A DNA stretch of 64,000 nucleotides from Serratia proteamaculans (GTDB taxonomy: Bacteria > Pseudomonadota > Gammaproteobacteria > Enterobacterales > Enterobacteriaceae), in NCBI RefSeq assembly GCF_013337185.1, contig NZ_SWDE01000002.1, positions 620,001-684,000 on the forward strand, written 5' to 3'. The notes beneath the pieces are model-generated. The model searched no databases. It saw only the letters and a program-made list of their open reading frames with translations, and was not told the origin of the DNA. Below are positions 8,267 through 17,230 of this stretch, piece by piece. The position numbers and the translations under genes are program-made. Within the stretch, counting starts at the first letter, position 1, and each line of letters begins with the position of its first letter.

Positions 8267-9454
8267 ATGTCCCATATTGCGCACTTTGCGTTAGCGTTGG
8301 TGGTGGTCGCGATCCTGGCACTTTTAGTGTGCCGCGATCGTAAAAGCATCCGCATTCGCTACGTTATTCAACTGTTGGTTATTGAAGTACTGCTGGCCTA
8401 TTTTTTCCTGCATTCGGAAGCGGGTTTAGGCTTTGTAAAAGGATTCGCAGCGCTGTTTGACAAGCTGCTCGGGTTTGCTGGGCAAGGGACTGAGTTTGTA
8501 TTCGGCGGTATGGGTGATAAGGGTTTGGCCTTCTTCTTCCTGAAGGTACTGTGCCCAATCGTCTTCATCTCCGCTCTGATCGGTATTCTGCAATACATTA
8601 AAGTACTGCCGTTTGTCATTCGCATCATTGGTACCGTGCTGTCAAAAGTCAACGGTATGGGCAAGCTGGAATCGTTCAACGCCGTCAGCTCGCTGATCCT
8701 GGGCCAGTCTGAAAACTTCATTGCCTATAAAGATATTCTGGGCAAGATGTCTGAAAAGCGCATGTACACCATGGCGGCGACCGCGATGTCTACGGTTTCC
8801 ATGTCCATCGTCGGCGCTTACATGACCATGCTGGACGCCAAGTTTGTGGTAGCGGCACTGGTACTGAACATGTTCAGCACCTTTATCGTGCTGTCATTGG
8901 TCAACCCGTATGACACCAGTAAAGAAGAAGAACTGCATCTGGGCAATCTGCACGAAGGCCAGAGCTTCTTCGAAATGCTGGGTGAATACATTCTGGCTGG
9001 TTTTAAAGTCGCTATTATCGTTGCTGCGATGCTGATCGGCTTTATCGCCCTGATCGCCGCGCTCAACGGCCTGTTCAGCGCCATCTTCGGCCTGAGCTTC
9101 CAGGAAATTCTGGGCTACTTCTTCTATCCATTCGCCTGGATTATGGGTATTCCTAAGCACGAAGCGTTACAGGTGGGTAGCATCATGGCGACCAAACTGG
9201 TATCCAACGAATTCGTGGCGATGATGGAACTGCAGAAAATCTCTGCTGAACTCTCTCCTCGCAGTATGGGTATTCTGTCGGTGTTCCTGGTTTCCTTCGC
9301 CAACTTCTCTTCCATCGGCATCGTTGCCGGTGCGATTAAAGGGCTGAACGAGCATCAGGGCAACGTGGTGTCCCGCTTTGGTCTGAAGCTGGTTTACGGT
9401 TCAACGCTGGTCAGCATCCTGTCTGCGTCCATCGCAGGCCTGGTTCTGGGCTAA
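8267..9454 (+). CDS. nupC: Nucleoside:proton symporter NupC
   Basis: A 395-aa concentrative nucleoside transporter (CNT family) of the inner membrane, importing nucleosides other than guanosine types with protons. Highly conserved blocks are visible: [28 protein letters not shown] split across two helices, the [13 protein letters not shown] segment and [14 protein letters not shown]. The length matches E. coli NupC (400 aa). It is monocistronic, closed by a strong terminator at 9474-9498, and its position between mntH and the alanine tRNAs is as in E. coli. Confidence 0.96.
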   Translation: MSHIAHFALALVVVAILALLVCRDRKSIRIRYVIQLLVIEVLLAYFFLHSEAGLGFVKGFAALFDKLLGFAGQGTEFVFGGMGDKGLAFFFLKVLCPIVFISALIGILQYIKVLPFVIRIIGTVLSKVNGMGKLESFNAVSSLILGQSENFIAYKDILGKMSEKRMYTMAATAMSTVSMSIVGAYMTMLDAKFVVAALVLNMFSTFIVLSLVNPYDTSKEEELHLGNLHEGQSFFEMLGEYILAGFKVAIIVAAMLIGFIALIAALNGLFSAIFGLSFQEILGYFFYPFAWIMGIPKHEALQVGSIMATKLVSNEFVAMMELQKISAELSPRSMGILSVFLVSFANFSSIGIVAGAIKGLNEHQGNVVSRFGLKLVYGSTLVSILSASIAGLVLG

Positions 9455-9473
9455 GCCGAAACGTCAGTAAGAG

Positions 9474-9498
9474 AAAGGTCGCTTCGGCGGCCTTTTTT
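9474..9498 (+). terminator. Rho-independent terminator of nupC
   Basis: AAAGGTCGC and GCGGCCTTT pair around a TTCG tetraloop and are followed by a T run, 20 bases after the nupC stop. Confidence 0.9.
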
Positions 9499-9553
9499 AA
9501 TACCTGTAATTCGGTGCTTGGGAAAGGGAAGGCAGTAAGGAAAGACAGAAAGC

Positions 9554-9582
9554 AAAAAGCCGACCCTGAGGTCGGCTTTTTA
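9554..9582 (-). terminator. Terminator of the alanine tRNA operon
   Basis: The inverted repeat AAAAAGCCGACC / GGTCGGCTTTTTA has A and T runs on both sides, so it can work in both directions. On the minus strand it sits just past the second tRNA-Ala (9588). Confidence 0.85.
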
Positions 9583-9587
9583 AATGG

Positions 9588-9663
<76 letters not shown>

Positions 9664-9723
9664 ACAAAAGTGGTACGCTTTAACCGGCGTTACGGTATTC
9701 CCCAACCCTTCTGAGATAAAGGT

Positions 9724-9799
<76 letters not shown>

Positions 9800-9833
9800 A
9801 ATCCACAATCACAAAATCCTGTGAACGGGGCGC

Positions 9834-9862
9834 ATAATATGAAACCCACTCTAAGCTGTCAA
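9834..9862 (-). promoter_or_regulatory. Sigma-70 promoter of the alanine tRNA operon
   Basis: On the minus strand: a perfect TTGACA (9862-9857), a 17-bp spacer and TATTAT (9839-9834), then a GC-rich discriminator GCGCCCCG. A GC-rich discriminator is typical of stringently controlled stable-RNA promoters. Confidence 0.85.
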
Positions 9863-9999
9863 CGGCTAAATTGCATTCCTGCTTCAAGCGCTGAAAAAGC
9901 CGCCAAATCAGCGCGTTTGCTGCTAAAAATTGAGCATTATGACCAAAACCATGCCCCTGGAGCGGCGCACTAGGACTTCGCCATCAAGTGACAGATATA

Positions 10000-10033
10000 A
10001 AAAAACCCCGGGATTGCTCCACGGGGCTTTTTC
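10000..10033 (-). terminator. Terminator of gltX
   Basis: On the minus strand, AAAGCCCCG and CGGGG pair across a loop of about 12 bases, followed by a run of eight T. It lies about 27 bases after the gltX stop. Confidence 0.85.
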
Positions 10034-10059
10034 ATTAACAGGCAGGGATATTCTCAGCC

Positions 10060-11469
10060 TTAAGCTTCACGCCCGGCAATGTAAGCCAGCGCCAGGTCGA
10101 TACGCTGCAGAGAACGTTTCTGACCAATAGCATGAACGGTCACATCCATACCCGGTGACTGACCGGCACCGGTAACCGCCACGCGCAGTGGCATACCTAC
10201 CTTGCCCATACCTACGCCCAGCTCATCTGCCGTGCCCTGAATGGCGTCATGCACGTTTTCAGGCGTCCAGGCAGTGATAGCGGCCAGTTTGGCGCGTACC
10301 GCTTCCAGTGGCTGACGAGCCACCGGACGCAGGTGTTTCTTGGCAGCGTCGGCGTCGAACTCGCTGAAGTCTTCGTAGAAGTAACGGCAAGACTCGGCCA
10401 TTTCCTTGAGCGTTTTGCAGCGCTCGCCCAGCAGCTTAACGATATCTTTCAGCTCAGGGCCATTGTGGGTTTCGATACCCAGTTGCTCAACATGCCACGC
10501 CAGGTGCACTGCCACTTCTTCGGCCGGCATATGGTTAATGTAATGGTGGTTCAGCCACTGCAGCTTCTCGGTATTGAAAGCACTGGCAGATTTGTTGATC
10601 GCTTCCAGGGTAAAGAACTCTTTCATCTCATCAATAGAGAAGATTTCCTGGTCGCCATGAGACCAGCCCAGACGCACCAGATAGTTCAGCAGCGCCTGCG
10701 GCAGGTAGCCGTCGTCACGGTACTGCATCACCCCTACCGCACCGTGACGTTTCGACAGTTTTTTACCGTCGTCACCGAGGATCATTGAAACGTGCGCGTA
10801 TTCCGGTACCGGCGCACCCAGCGCTTTCAGAATGTTGATCTGGCGCGGGGTGTTGTTGATGTGGTCTTCGCCGCGGATCACGTGGCTGATTTCCATATCC
10901 CAGTCGTCTACTACTACGCAGAAGTTATAGGTTGGTGAACCGTCGGTGCGGCGGATGATCAGGTCATCCAGCTCCTGGTTGCTGAATTCGATCGGGCCAC
11001 GGATCTTGTCGTCGAAGATCACCGAGCCTTCCTGTGGGTTACGGAAACGCACCACGTGCGGCTCGTCATCGGTATGGCTGCACTGGCTGTCGCGGCAGTG
11101 GCCGTCGTAACGCGGTTTTTCGCCGTTTTCCATCTGCTTTTCACGCAGCGCTTCCAGACGTTCCTTCGAGCAATAGCATTTATAGGCGGTACCCTGCACC
11201 AGCATGTCGTCAATCACCGCGTTATAGCGGTCAAAACGCTTGGTCTGGAAGTACGGGCCTTCATTCCAATCCAGGTTTAACCAGTTCATGCCATCCATAA
11301 TTGCGTCGATAGCATCCTGGGTTGAACGTTCCAGATCGGTATCTTCGATACGCAGAACGAACTCACCGCCCGCATGACGGGTGAACAACCAGGAGTAAAG
11401 CGCAGTACGGGCGCCACCGACGTGAAGATAGCCGGTTGGGCTCGGTGCAAAACGGGTTTTGATTTTCAT
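10060..11469 (-). CDS. gltX: Glutamyl-tRNA synthetase
   Basis: A 469-aa class I aminoacyl-tRNA synthetase charging tRNA-Glu. The HIGH-type signature appears as [15 protein letters not shown] near residue 8, and the KMSKS-type signature as KKLSKRHG near residue 237. A zinc-binding cysteine cluster lies at [14 protein letters not shown] through CRDSQC. The start at 11469 (MKIKTRF) matches E. coli GltX (471 aa); the frame extends 8 codons further but without conservation. Divergent from the valine tRNA genes, as in E. coli. Confidence 0.97.
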   Translation of the reverse strand: MKIKTRFAPSPTGYLHVGGARTALYSWLFTRHAGGEFVLRIEDTDLERSTQDAIDAIMDGMNWLNLDWNEGPYFQTKRFDRYNAVIDDMLVQGTAYKCYCSKERLEALREKQMENGEKPRYDGHCRDSQCSHTDDEPHVVRFRNPQEGSVIFDDKIRGPIEFSNQELDDLIIRRTDGSPTYNFCVVVDDWDMEISHVIRGEDHINNTPRQINILKALGAPVPEYAHVSMILGDDGKKLSKRHGAVGVMQYRDDGYLPQALLNYLVRLGWSHGDQEIFSIDEMKEFFTLEAINKSASAFNTEKLQWLNHHYINHMPAEEVAVHLAWHVEQLGIETHNGPELKDIVKLLGERCKTLKEMAESCRYFYEDFSEFDADAAKKHLRPVARQPLEAVRAKLAAITAWTPENVHDAIQGTADELGVGMGKVGMPLRVAVTGAGQSPGMDVTVHAIGQKRSLQRIDLALAYIAGREA

Positions 11470-11716
11470 TGGGTTCACTGCCTTATTACGCAACGCGTGT
11501 CGGCGGTTGCCGACGATTGCTCGGAATTTAAAAAAGTGGGCAACATTGTACCACCACGCGCTAATTCCTCAACGCTGACACGATATTGCGATGGCTGATT
11601 TCATCATCTCTGCGGCGCTTTACGCATAACAATGTGCAAAGATTCGACATTGCAGGCGATAAATATCGCATCCTGTTTAAATTTGCGGCGAACGATTGAA
11701 ATCATTTTAAAAACCG

Positions 11717-11744
11717 TTGACTCACTTTCAACTATCCCTATAAT
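11717..11744 (+). promoter_or_regulatory. Sigma-70 promoter of the Val-Val-Val-Lys tRNA operon
   Basis: TTGACT (11717-11722), a 16-bp spacer and a perfect TATAAT (11739-11744), followed by a GCGACTCC discriminator about 17 bases before the first tRNA. Confidence 0.85.
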
Positions 11745-11761
11745 GCGACTCCAACAAGACG

Positions 11762-11837
11762 GGGCGATTAGCTCAGTTGGTAGAGCATCTCCTTTACACG
11801 GAGGGGGTCGGCGGTTCGAGCCCGTCATCGCCCACCA
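11762..11837 (+). tRNA. tRNA-Val (anticodon TAC), first copy
   Basis: 76 nt with encoded CCA. The anticodon arm CTCCTTTACACGGAG gives TAC. It differs from the next two copies only at the fourth acceptor pair: GGGC/GCCC here against GGGT/ACCC there, a compensated change that keeps the stem. First gene of a four-tRNA operon matching valU-valX-valY-lysV of E. coli. Confidence 0.97.
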
Positions 11838-11877
11838 TCTTGTTGAGCAGTAAAGCAGTAAGAAATGAGAAGAATGA

Positions 11878-11953
11878 GGGTGATTAGCTCAGTTGGTAGA
11901 GCATCTCCTTTACACGGAGGGGGTCGGCGGTTCGAGCCCGTCATCACCCACCA
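11878..11953 (+). tRNA. tRNA-Val (anticodon TAC), second copy
   Basis: 76 nt with encoded CCA and TAC anticodon, identical to the third copy. A 40-nt spacer separates it from the first. Confidence 0.97.
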
Positions 11954-11992
11954 CTCATTCTCTTGTTTGGCAGTACCCGGAAGTTCTGAAGT

Positions 11993-12068
11993 GGGTGATT
12001 AGCTCAGTTGGTAGAGCATCTCCTTTACACGGAGGGGGTCGGCGGTTCGAGCCCGTCATCACCCACCA
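11993..12068 (+). tRNA. tRNA-Val (anticodon TAC), third copy
   Basis: 76 nt with encoded CCA and TAC anticodon, identical to the second copy. The tRNA-Lys follows after only 7 bases. Confidence 0.97.
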
Positions 12069-12075
12069 CTTCTGC

Positions 12076-12151
12076 GGGTCGTTAGCTCAGTTGGTAGAGC
12101 AGTTGACTTTTAATCAATTGGTCGCAGGTTCGAATCCCGCACGACCCACCA
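12076..12151 (+). tRNA. tRNA-Lys (anticodon TTT)
   Basis: 76 nt with encoded CCA, starting GGGTCGTTAGCTCAG. The anticodon arm TTGACTTTTAATCAA gives TTT. Last gene of the operon (lysV position). Its 3' end from base 12133, together with the terminator, is duplicated at 12336-12393. Confidence 0.97.
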
Positions 12152-12190
12152 ATACAGAAAAAAGCGCCTTTTGGCGCTTTTTTCGCATCT
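12133..12190 (+). repeat. 58-bp direct repeat, copy 1 (tRNA-Lys 3' end plus terminator)
   Basis: This block runs from the T-arm of tRNA-Lys (AATCCCGCACGACCC) through the CCA end and the terminator to CGCATCT. It recurs base for base at 12336-12393. A duplicated tRNA 3' end is the usual footprint of site-specific integration. Confidence 0.9.
12158..12184 (+). terminator. Terminator of the tRNA operon
   Basis: AAAAAAGCGCC and GGCGCTTTTTT pair around TTTT, 6 bases after the tRNA-Lys CCA. A second identical copy lies at 12361-12386. Confidence 0.93.
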
Positions 12191-12268
12191 ACAGCACCGT
12201 AATCATCTCAAACACCGTTCTAACATAGCGCAGAGTGTCGTGCTGGATGAGAACCTGTGCAGGTTCGA

Positions 12269-12335
12269 CAAAATTGCCCCGCCAATTTTGAACAGCGCTT
12301 GCGCTGGCCCGAAGGGTGAGGCCAAAGGCCGAGTT
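12269..12335. repeat. 67-bp multi-hairpin element inserted in a partial tRNA-Lys copy
   Basis: Consecutive hairpins are visible: AAAATTG/CAATTTT, then GAAC, then AGCGC/GCGCT, then GGCCC-GAAGGGTGA-GGCC. It splits a partial tRNA-Lys copy exactly inside the T-loop: GCAGGTTCGA ends at 12268 and ATCCCGCACGACCC resumes around 12336. The same stem order and the same GAAC linker occur in the segment at 22594-22673, so the two look like members of one small repeat family. Confidence 0.6.
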
Positions 12336-12393
12336 AATCCCGCACGACCCACCAATACAGAAAAAAGCGCCTTTTGGCGCTTTTTTCGCATCT
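12336..12393 (+). repeat. 58-bp direct repeat, copy 2 (tRNA-Lys 3' end plus terminator)
   Basis: Identical to 12133-12190, including the CCA end and the complete terminator hairpin. The 10 bases GCAGGTTCGA at 12259-12268 extend the tRNA match upstream once the 67-bp element is removed. Likely an old attachment-site copy or a tandem duplication remnant. Confidence 0.88.
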
Positions 12394-12470
12394 GTCGTCC
12401 GGAAGTCATCCAGATCGCTATAACTCCCCTTTACCTCATAATGTTGCCAACCAGCGTAGGCACTTAATTG

Positions 12471-12543
12471 GTAGGGGTCGAACATGTTCGACCCGATGTA
12501 ACCTATTAATCATTCAATCGGGCGCAGCATGCGGCGCCCCTAC
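12471..12543. repeat. Extragenic inverted repeat downstream of entA
   Basis: The left arm GTAGGGGTCGAACATGTTCG (plus ACCC) and the reverse complement of the right arm, GTAGGGGCGCCGCATGCTGC (plus GCCC), are related terminal repeats, and each arm is itself palindromic. The unit lies 27 bases past the entA stop and may serve as an mRNA 3' end. No T run makes it a classical terminator. Confidence 0.65.
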
Positions 12544-12570
12544 GATTAGCCACAAGGTAAAACCTGATGA

Positions 12571-13329
12571 TCAGGCCGCCAGCGTCGCCCCACCATCAAT
12601 CACAATATCCTGCATGGTGATATGGCTGGCGCGATCGGAAGCCAGGAACAAAATGGCATCGGCGATTTCCTGTGGCTGAGCAATTTTACCCAGCGGAATA
12701 CCCAGTTTGAACTGTTCCGGGAAACCGTTAATGGTGTTCTGCTCACCGGATTCATCCTGCCACATACCGCGCTGCATCGGCGTATTGGTCGATCCTGGTG
12801 AAACCAGGTTACAACGTACGCCATAAGGGGCCATCTCCAGCCCTACGGTGTTGCACAGGCTGCGTAATGCCGCCTTGGAGGCACAGTAGGCCGCCATCCC
12901 TACACGCGGCACATGCGCGGCGTTAGACGCCACGCTAACAATCGCGCCGCGTCGTTGACGGCGGAATACCGGCAAGGCGTGGCGGAACATATTAAATGCC
13001 CCACCGGCATTGACGGCCAGGCAAGCCAGCCAGTCTGCGGTGCTGGTTTCATCCGCCAGCCCCATACGCAGAATACCGGCACCGTTGACCAGCACGTCCA
13101 ATTCACCCTGCTCCACCAGCAAGCGTCCGCAAACCCGGTCTACGGCGTCACTGTCGGCGATATCCAGCACTTCGGTGCGGAATGCGTATTCCGGCTCACC
13201 AAAATGTTTATCAAAGCCAATCACTTCGGCACCGGCCTGCACAAATGCCAATGCCGTTGCCAGACCAATCCCGGCCCCAGCACCAGTGACCCAGACTCGC
13301 TTACCGGCGAAATCGCCCCGTTGTTCCAT
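12571..13329 (-). CDS. entA: 2,3-dihydro-2,3-dihydroxybenzoate dehydrogenase EntA
   Basis: A 252-aa NAD-dependent short-chain dehydrogenase making 2,3-dihydroxybenzoate, the last step of the catechol precursor pathway. The Rossmann motif VTGAGAGIG (about residues 14-22), NGAG (82-85) and the catalytic Y148-x3-K152 in YCASK are present. The start is the ATG at 13329, which overlaps the entB stop as TGATG; the longer frame would intrude into entB. Last gene of the entCEBA operon. E. coli has entH after entA; here there are only repeats. Confidence 0.95.
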   Translation of the reverse strand: MEQRGDFAGKRVWVTGAGAGIGLATALAFVQAGAEVIGFDKHFGEPEYAFRTEVLDIADSDAVDRVCGRLLVEQGELDVLVNGAGILRMGLADETSTADWLACLAVNAGGAFNMFRHALPVFRRQRRGAIVSVASNAAHVPRVGMAAYCASKAALRSLCNTVGLEMAPYGVRCNLVSPGSTNTPMQRGMWQDESGEQNTINGFPEQFKLGIPLGKIAQPQEIADAILFLASDRASHITMQDIVIDGGATLAA

Positions 13330-14183
13330 CAGGCATTTCCCTCCGACAACAGCGCCCACCAGCCATCGATGGTTGGGTTCTTGGCCAGCGCGATAAAATC
13401 AATATCGCCACGAATTTTACGCCAGCGTGCCGCCAACTCCATGATGCGAACCGAATCCAGACCGTAGTCGATCAGGTTCTCATCGTCGCCCATGTCTTCG
13501 CTGTCTTCATCGAGGAAAGGCATGATTTGCTGGCGCAGCGCAGCCTTGTTGGCAATGCCCGGCAACAGTTCGGCGGTGGTCACCACGCGGCCACAACGGC
13601 CTGCGGTATAGCGCAGCGCCATCAGATGCTCTTCACGAGAGAAATCGGCCAGGCCGTCAGCCACCATAAACGGCTGAATATTGCGCATGAAGGCGTCGAT
13701 AGCCGTAGTCATGCAGCCGATATGGGCGTAGACACCACAGATAATCAACTGATCGCGTCCCGACTCCTGCAAAATTTCCTGCAGCGGTGAGCGGTGGAAA
13801 GCACTGTAACGCCACTTCACCAGCACCGTATCGTCTTCTTCCGGTGCCAGAGCGGCGACCACCGCCTGCTGTTCCGGGTGCTTGTTCAGGCCCGGTCCCC
13901 ACATGTCATTCAACAAGGCACGATCTTCATCGCTCTGCTGATTAGGCTGCGCGGTGTAAAACACCGGAATACCCTGTGATTTGCAGTAACGACGCAGGTT
14001 GGCGATATTCTCCACCACCTGCTTGATCAATGGGCTGTCTTCACCCCAGAAATTCAGGAAATACTGCTGCATATCATGGATCAACAGTGCAGCGCGCTGC
14101 GGTTCTACCGTCCAGCTCACTTTGTTGGTCGGCAGTTCAGCCTGAGTCGGCAACGCGTAATCATTAAGTTTTGGAATGGCCAT
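13329..14183 (-). CDS. entB: Isochorismatase / aryl carrier protein EntB
   Basis: A 284-aa bifunctional protein. Residues 1 to about 210 form the isochorismatase domain (catalytic D37 in LLIHDMQQYF), hydrolysing isochorismate to 2,3-dihydro-2,3-dihydroxybenzoate. Residues 215-284 form the aryl carrier domain, with the phosphopantetheine serine S244 in DYGLDSVRIMEL. EntE loads dihydroxybenzoate on this arm for condensation by EntF. Both domains and the length (E. coli 285 aa) are complete. It lies 3 bases after entE. Confidence 0.96.
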   Translation of the reverse strand: MAIPKLNDYALPTQAELPTNKVSWTVEPQRAALLIHDMQQYFLNFWGEDSPLIKQVVENIANLRRYCKSQGIPVFYTAQPNQQSDEDRALLNDMWGPGLNKHPEQQAVVAALAPEEDDTVLVKWRYSAFHRSPLQEILQESGRDQLIICGVYAHIGCMTTAIDAFMRNIQPFMVADGLADFSREEHLMALRYTAGRCGRVVTTAELLPGIANKAALRQQIMPFLDEDSEDMGDDENLIDYGLDSVRIMELAARWRKIRGDIDFIALAKNPTIDGWWALLSEGNA

Positions 14184-14186
14184 GAC

Positions 14187-15815
14187 TTATTCTCCCTGGA
14201 CCAGAGTCAGTTGTTGCGCCTCCAGGCGTTGGCGCAACAGTTTTTTATCCACTTTGCCAACCGGGGTGAGCGGCAGCGTATCAACCTGTATAAAGCGATC
14301 GGGTAATTTAAATTCGGCCACGCCCTCGCCACGTAAATGGCGGCGCAACACCACCGGCTTTAACGCGCTGGTCGCGATGATATAGGCGCAGCTTTTTTCA
14401 CCCATCAGCTCGTCCGGCATCGACACCAACGCCGCATTGATCACTTCCGGGTGGCGCAATAACAGGTTTTCGATTTCTTCCGCCGCGATCTTTTCTCCAC
14501 CGCGGTTAATCTGATCTTTCTGGCGCCCTTCAACTTTCACATAGCCATCTTCGGTCAGGCTGATCAAATCGCCGGAACAGTAGAAACCGTCCTTATCAAA
14601 GGCGGCGGCGTTGTGCTCCGGACTTTGGTAATAGCCGCGGAAGGTATAAGGGCCACGGGTCATCAGACGCCCGGTTTCTCCCACCGGCAGCGGGTTGCCG
14701 TCTTCGTCCGCGACCCACAGCTCGTCATCCGGTGACATCGGGCAGCCCTGGGTGGTTAGAATATGCTGGTCGTCGTCGTCCAGGCGGGTGTAGTTCACCA
14801 GGCCTTCCGCCATGCCGAACACCTGCTGCAGCTGGCAGCCGATCTCGGCCGGAATGCGTGCCGCCAGGGTTTCGCCCAGCTTGGCGCCGCCCACCTGCAG
14901 CAGCTTAAGGCTGGCCAGTTGCTGGCAACCGCCCCACTCTTCAATCGCCTGCAGCCACAGCGTCACCGCCGGCGGCACCAGCGCCGTCACGTTAATCTGA
15001 TGCTGCTCGATCAAACGGAAACATTGTCCGGCATCCGGGTCGCTGGCAAACACCACCAGGCCGGCGCCATAAAACACGCCCAGAATGCCCGGAGAACTCA
15101 TCGGATAGTTGTGGGCCACCGGCAGCGCGCACAGGTAACGGGTATCGACATCGAAATGGCAAATTTCCACGCTGCGGCGAATGCTGTAGTAGTAATCGTT
15201 GTGGGTCCGCGGGATCAGCTTTGGCGTGCCGGTGCTGCCACCGGAAAGCTGGAAAAACGCTACCTGATCGGCCGGGCTTGGCGTCGCGACAAAACCACTG
15301 CTGTCCTCTTCCAGCCAGGCCGCCAGCGACTGCTCGCCCCCGTCCTGATTGCGCAATGCCACCACGCGCAATGAAGGATGCTCGGCGCGAAACGCCGTCA
15401 GAAACTCGTCGTTGCCAAACAGCCCATGCTGGCGATCGGCAATCAGCAATGCCGGTTTGATCTGTACGGCGTAGGCGTTCAGCTCGTTGCGTTGATGGCT
15501 GAACAGCGCATTCACCGGCACCACACCAATTTTCAACAACGCAAAAAAGGTCACATAGAACTCAACCACGTTGCCCAACTGCACCAGCGCAGTCTCTCCG
15601 CTTTGAATGCCACGGCGCTGCAGGGCGGCAGCCAGCCGATCGGAGAGCTGATTAAGCCGCCGATAGCTCAGGATTTGCTCCGGGTCGATCAGCGCGATAG
15701 CGTCATTTTTGGCCTGGCGAGTGATGATGTCGGTCAGGGGCCGGTCGGTCCAATAGCCGCGTTCGCGATAACGATGGGCTAACGCCTCAGGCCAGGGGGT
15801 AAAAGCAATGGTCAT
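14187..15815 (-). CDS. entE: 2,3-dihydroxybenzoate-AMP ligase EntE
   Basis: A 542-aa stand-alone adenylation enzyme of the ANL superfamily. It activates 2,3-dihydroxybenzoate with ATP and transfers it to the EntB carrier arm. The phosphate-binding loop [18 protein letters not shown] is near residue 190, the GxxExxxxY-type [12 protein letters not shown] near 330, and the C-terminal catalytic lysine is in [10 protein letters not shown] near 525. The length is close to E. coli EntE (536). Second gene of the operon, 8 bases after entC. Confidence 0.96.
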   Translation of the reverse strand: MTIAFTPWPEALAHRYRERGYWTDRPLTDIITRQAKNDAIALIDPEQILSYRRLNQLSDRLAAALQRRGIQSGETALVQLGNVVEFYVTFFALLKIGVVPVNALFSHQRNELNAYAVQIKPALLIADRQHGLFGNDEFLTAFRAEHPSLRVVALRNQDGGEQSLAAWLEEDSSGFVATPSPADQVAFFQLSGGSTGTPKLIPRTHNDYYYSIRRSVEICHFDVDTRYLCALPVAHNYPMSSPGILGVFYGAGLVVFASDPDAGQCFRLIEQHQINVTALVPPAVTLWLQAIEEWGGCQQLASLKLLQVGGAKLGETLAARIPAEIGCQLQQVFGMAEGLVNYTRLDDDDQHILTTQGCPMSPDDELWVADEDGNPLPVGETGRLMTRGPYTFRGYYQSPEHNAAAFDKDGFYCSGDLISLTEDGYVKVEGRQKDQINRGGEKIAAEEIENLLLRHPEVINAALVSMPDELMGEKSCAYIIATSALKPVVLRRHLRGEGVAEFKLPDRFIQVDTLPLTPVGKVDKKLLRQRLEAQQLTLVQGE

Positions 15816-15823
15816 GGGAATGT

Positions 15824-17032
15824 CTATCCTTGGTTCAGGCCAAACGCCCGCGAAATGGTACTGAGTTTGGTGCCGGTTTCATGCCATTCGGATTCCGGCG
15901 AAGAGTCTTGCACAATGCCGGCACCGGCAAACAGTCGCACCTGATTGCCCTGCACCGTGCCGCAACGGATGGTCACTACCCACTCACCGTTGCCTTCGGC
16001 GTCACACCAGCCGACGATGCCGCCAAACAGGCCGCGATCGAACGGCTCCAACTGCTTGATCACCTGATGCGCCAACGCGGTCGGCGTCCCGCACAGTGCC
16101 GGTGTCGGGTGCAGCAGGCAGGCCAGCGACAGCGCATTTTCAGCGCGGCTGGCGGCTTCACCGTCGATAGGCGTGGACAGGTGCCACAGAGTGGTGGTGC
16201 TCAATAATTCAGGCTCGGTGGGAATATTCAGATAGCGGCAGCGATCGGCCAACACCTGCCGCATTCCTTCAGTGACAAACTGGTGCTCATAGCGATCTTT
16301 TTCTGACACCAACAGCTGTTGGCTGACTTCCAGATCCCGCTGCGGATCGGCATCACGACGGGCAGAACCGGCCAGCGGATTGGAATAGAACTGCGCGCCG
16401 GATTTGCGTAACAGCAATTCCGGGCTGGCTCCCAGTAATGCCCCCTGTTCCAGCGGGACATGGAAGTGGAAGCCATGAGGATTCTGGGCGATGATCCGTG
16501 CCATCAACGCCTGGCGGTCTACCGGCTCACGCGTTTCAATCTCCAGCAGGCGCGACAGCACCACTTTATCCAACTGGTCACCGCGGGTCGCTTCCACCGC
16601 ATCCGCCACCATTTGCATAAAGGGTTGTTGGGCAGGCACTTCATTTTGGCGGATAATTTCCGGCAACGCGTCTTGCGGGGAAGTTACGCCAGCCAGAAAG
16701 GCATCGCGCTCAAACCACTGGGTTTGTTGGGGAATAAACAGCGCAGAGGGCTGATGAGTGTCAAACGGGATCGCGCCGCACAGTACCGGGTTTTTAACCC
16801 CCGCCAGCCTGGCTTCGGCAAAAGCATGTTGTACCGCCTGCTGGAACTCGCCGTTAAGCTGATCCCCTCCCTGAGCCGGCAGGGTGATTTTGGCGAAACA
16901 ACCTTGGGTGCTCAGGCTACGGAAAGGAGAGGTGAAGAAAAAGCCGGAGGTCGGCGACACATTTGCAGCAGGTTGTTCGCTATCCTGGCTTTGCGGCCTC
17001 TTCTGCCCGGTACTGTTTAATGTAACGCTCAT
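15824..17032 (-). CDS. entC: Isochorismate synthase EntC
   Basis: A 402-aa chorismate-binding enzyme converting chorismate to isochorismate, the committed step toward dihydroxybenzoate. Conserved C-terminal MST-family blocks are visible: [26 protein letters not shown] split over 20 residues, [21 protein letters not shown], and [12 protein letters not shown] near the end. I use the ATG at 17032 (MSVTLN), preceded by GGGAG, rather than 17059. First gene of entCEBA, behind a strong Fur box. Confidence 0.95.
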   Translation of the reverse strand: MSVTLNSTGQKRPQSQDSEQPAANVSPTSGFFFTSPFRSLSTQGCFAKITLPAQGGDQLNGEFQQAVQHAFAEARLAGVKNPVLCGAIPFDTHQPSALFIPQQTQWFERDAFLAGVTSPQDALPEIIRQNEVPAQQPFMQMVADAVEATRGDQLDKVVLSRLLEIETREPVDRQALMARIIAQNPHGFHFHVPLEQGALLGASPELLLRKSGAQFYSNPLAGSARRDADPQRDLEVSQQLLVSEKDRYEHQFVTEGMRQVLADRCRYLNIPTEPELLSTTTLWHLSTPIDGEAASRAENALSLACLLHPTPALCGTPTALAHQVIKQLEPFDRGLFGGIVGWCDAEGNGEWVVTIRCGTVQGNQVRLFAGAGIVQDSSPESEWHETGTKLSTISRAFGLNQG

Positions 17033-17069
17033 CGGTGCTCCCTTTCGTATCATGAACAATAACCTGTAT

Positions 17070-17088
17070 AATAATGATTATCATTTGT
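17070..17088. promoter_or_regulatory. Fur box upstream of entC
   Basis: AATAATGATTATCATTTGT matches the Fur consensus at 15 of 19 positions, with the uninterrupted core ATAATGATTATCATT. About 38 bp before the entC start. Confidence 0.82.
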
Positions 17089-17188
17089 ATTGAATCGCGT
17101 TAAATTACCCTCGTGAATATGCTATGTCAATAAATGTAAACAGTTCTTCTATTCATAATCGTGATATAAAACCAGCAGCTTTCATTAT

Positions 17189-17207
17189 ATAAATGATAAG
17201 TATTACT
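17189..17207. promoter_or_regulatory. Weaker Fur box candidate upstream of fepB
   Basis: ATAAATGATAAGTATTACT matches about 12 of 19 consensus positions around a TGATAAG-TATTA core, 24 bp before the fepB start. Confidence 0.5.
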
Positions 17208-17230
17208 ATTTAACTTCTAAGGAATGCATT

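Larger units (their letters stand above)
12191..12570. other. Non-coding boundary zone between tRNA-Lys and entA
   Basis: 380 bp without a credible gene. It contains a 10-base tRNA fragment (12259-12268), a 67-bp hairpin element (12269-12335), the second copy of the 58-bp repeat (12336-12393) and an inverted repeat (12471-12543). The small open frames here are built from these repeats and are not considered genes. Confidence 0.7.
17033..17230. promoter_or_regulatory. Divergent entC/fepB control region
   Basis: 198 AT-rich bases between the divergent entC and fepB starts, with a Fur-box-like sequence near each gene (17070-17088 and 17189-17207). The arrangement equals the E. coli fepB-entC bidirectional promoter. 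Confidence 0.75.

Noticed and set aside
11893-12228. Open frames running through the tRNA array
   Set aside because: They translate tRNA genes and repeats and have no protein character.
12191-12335. Possible remnant integrase or excisionase gene between the tRNA-Lys repeats
   Set aside because: Only 145 bp, filled by hairpins and a tRNA fragment; no integrase motifs in any frame.
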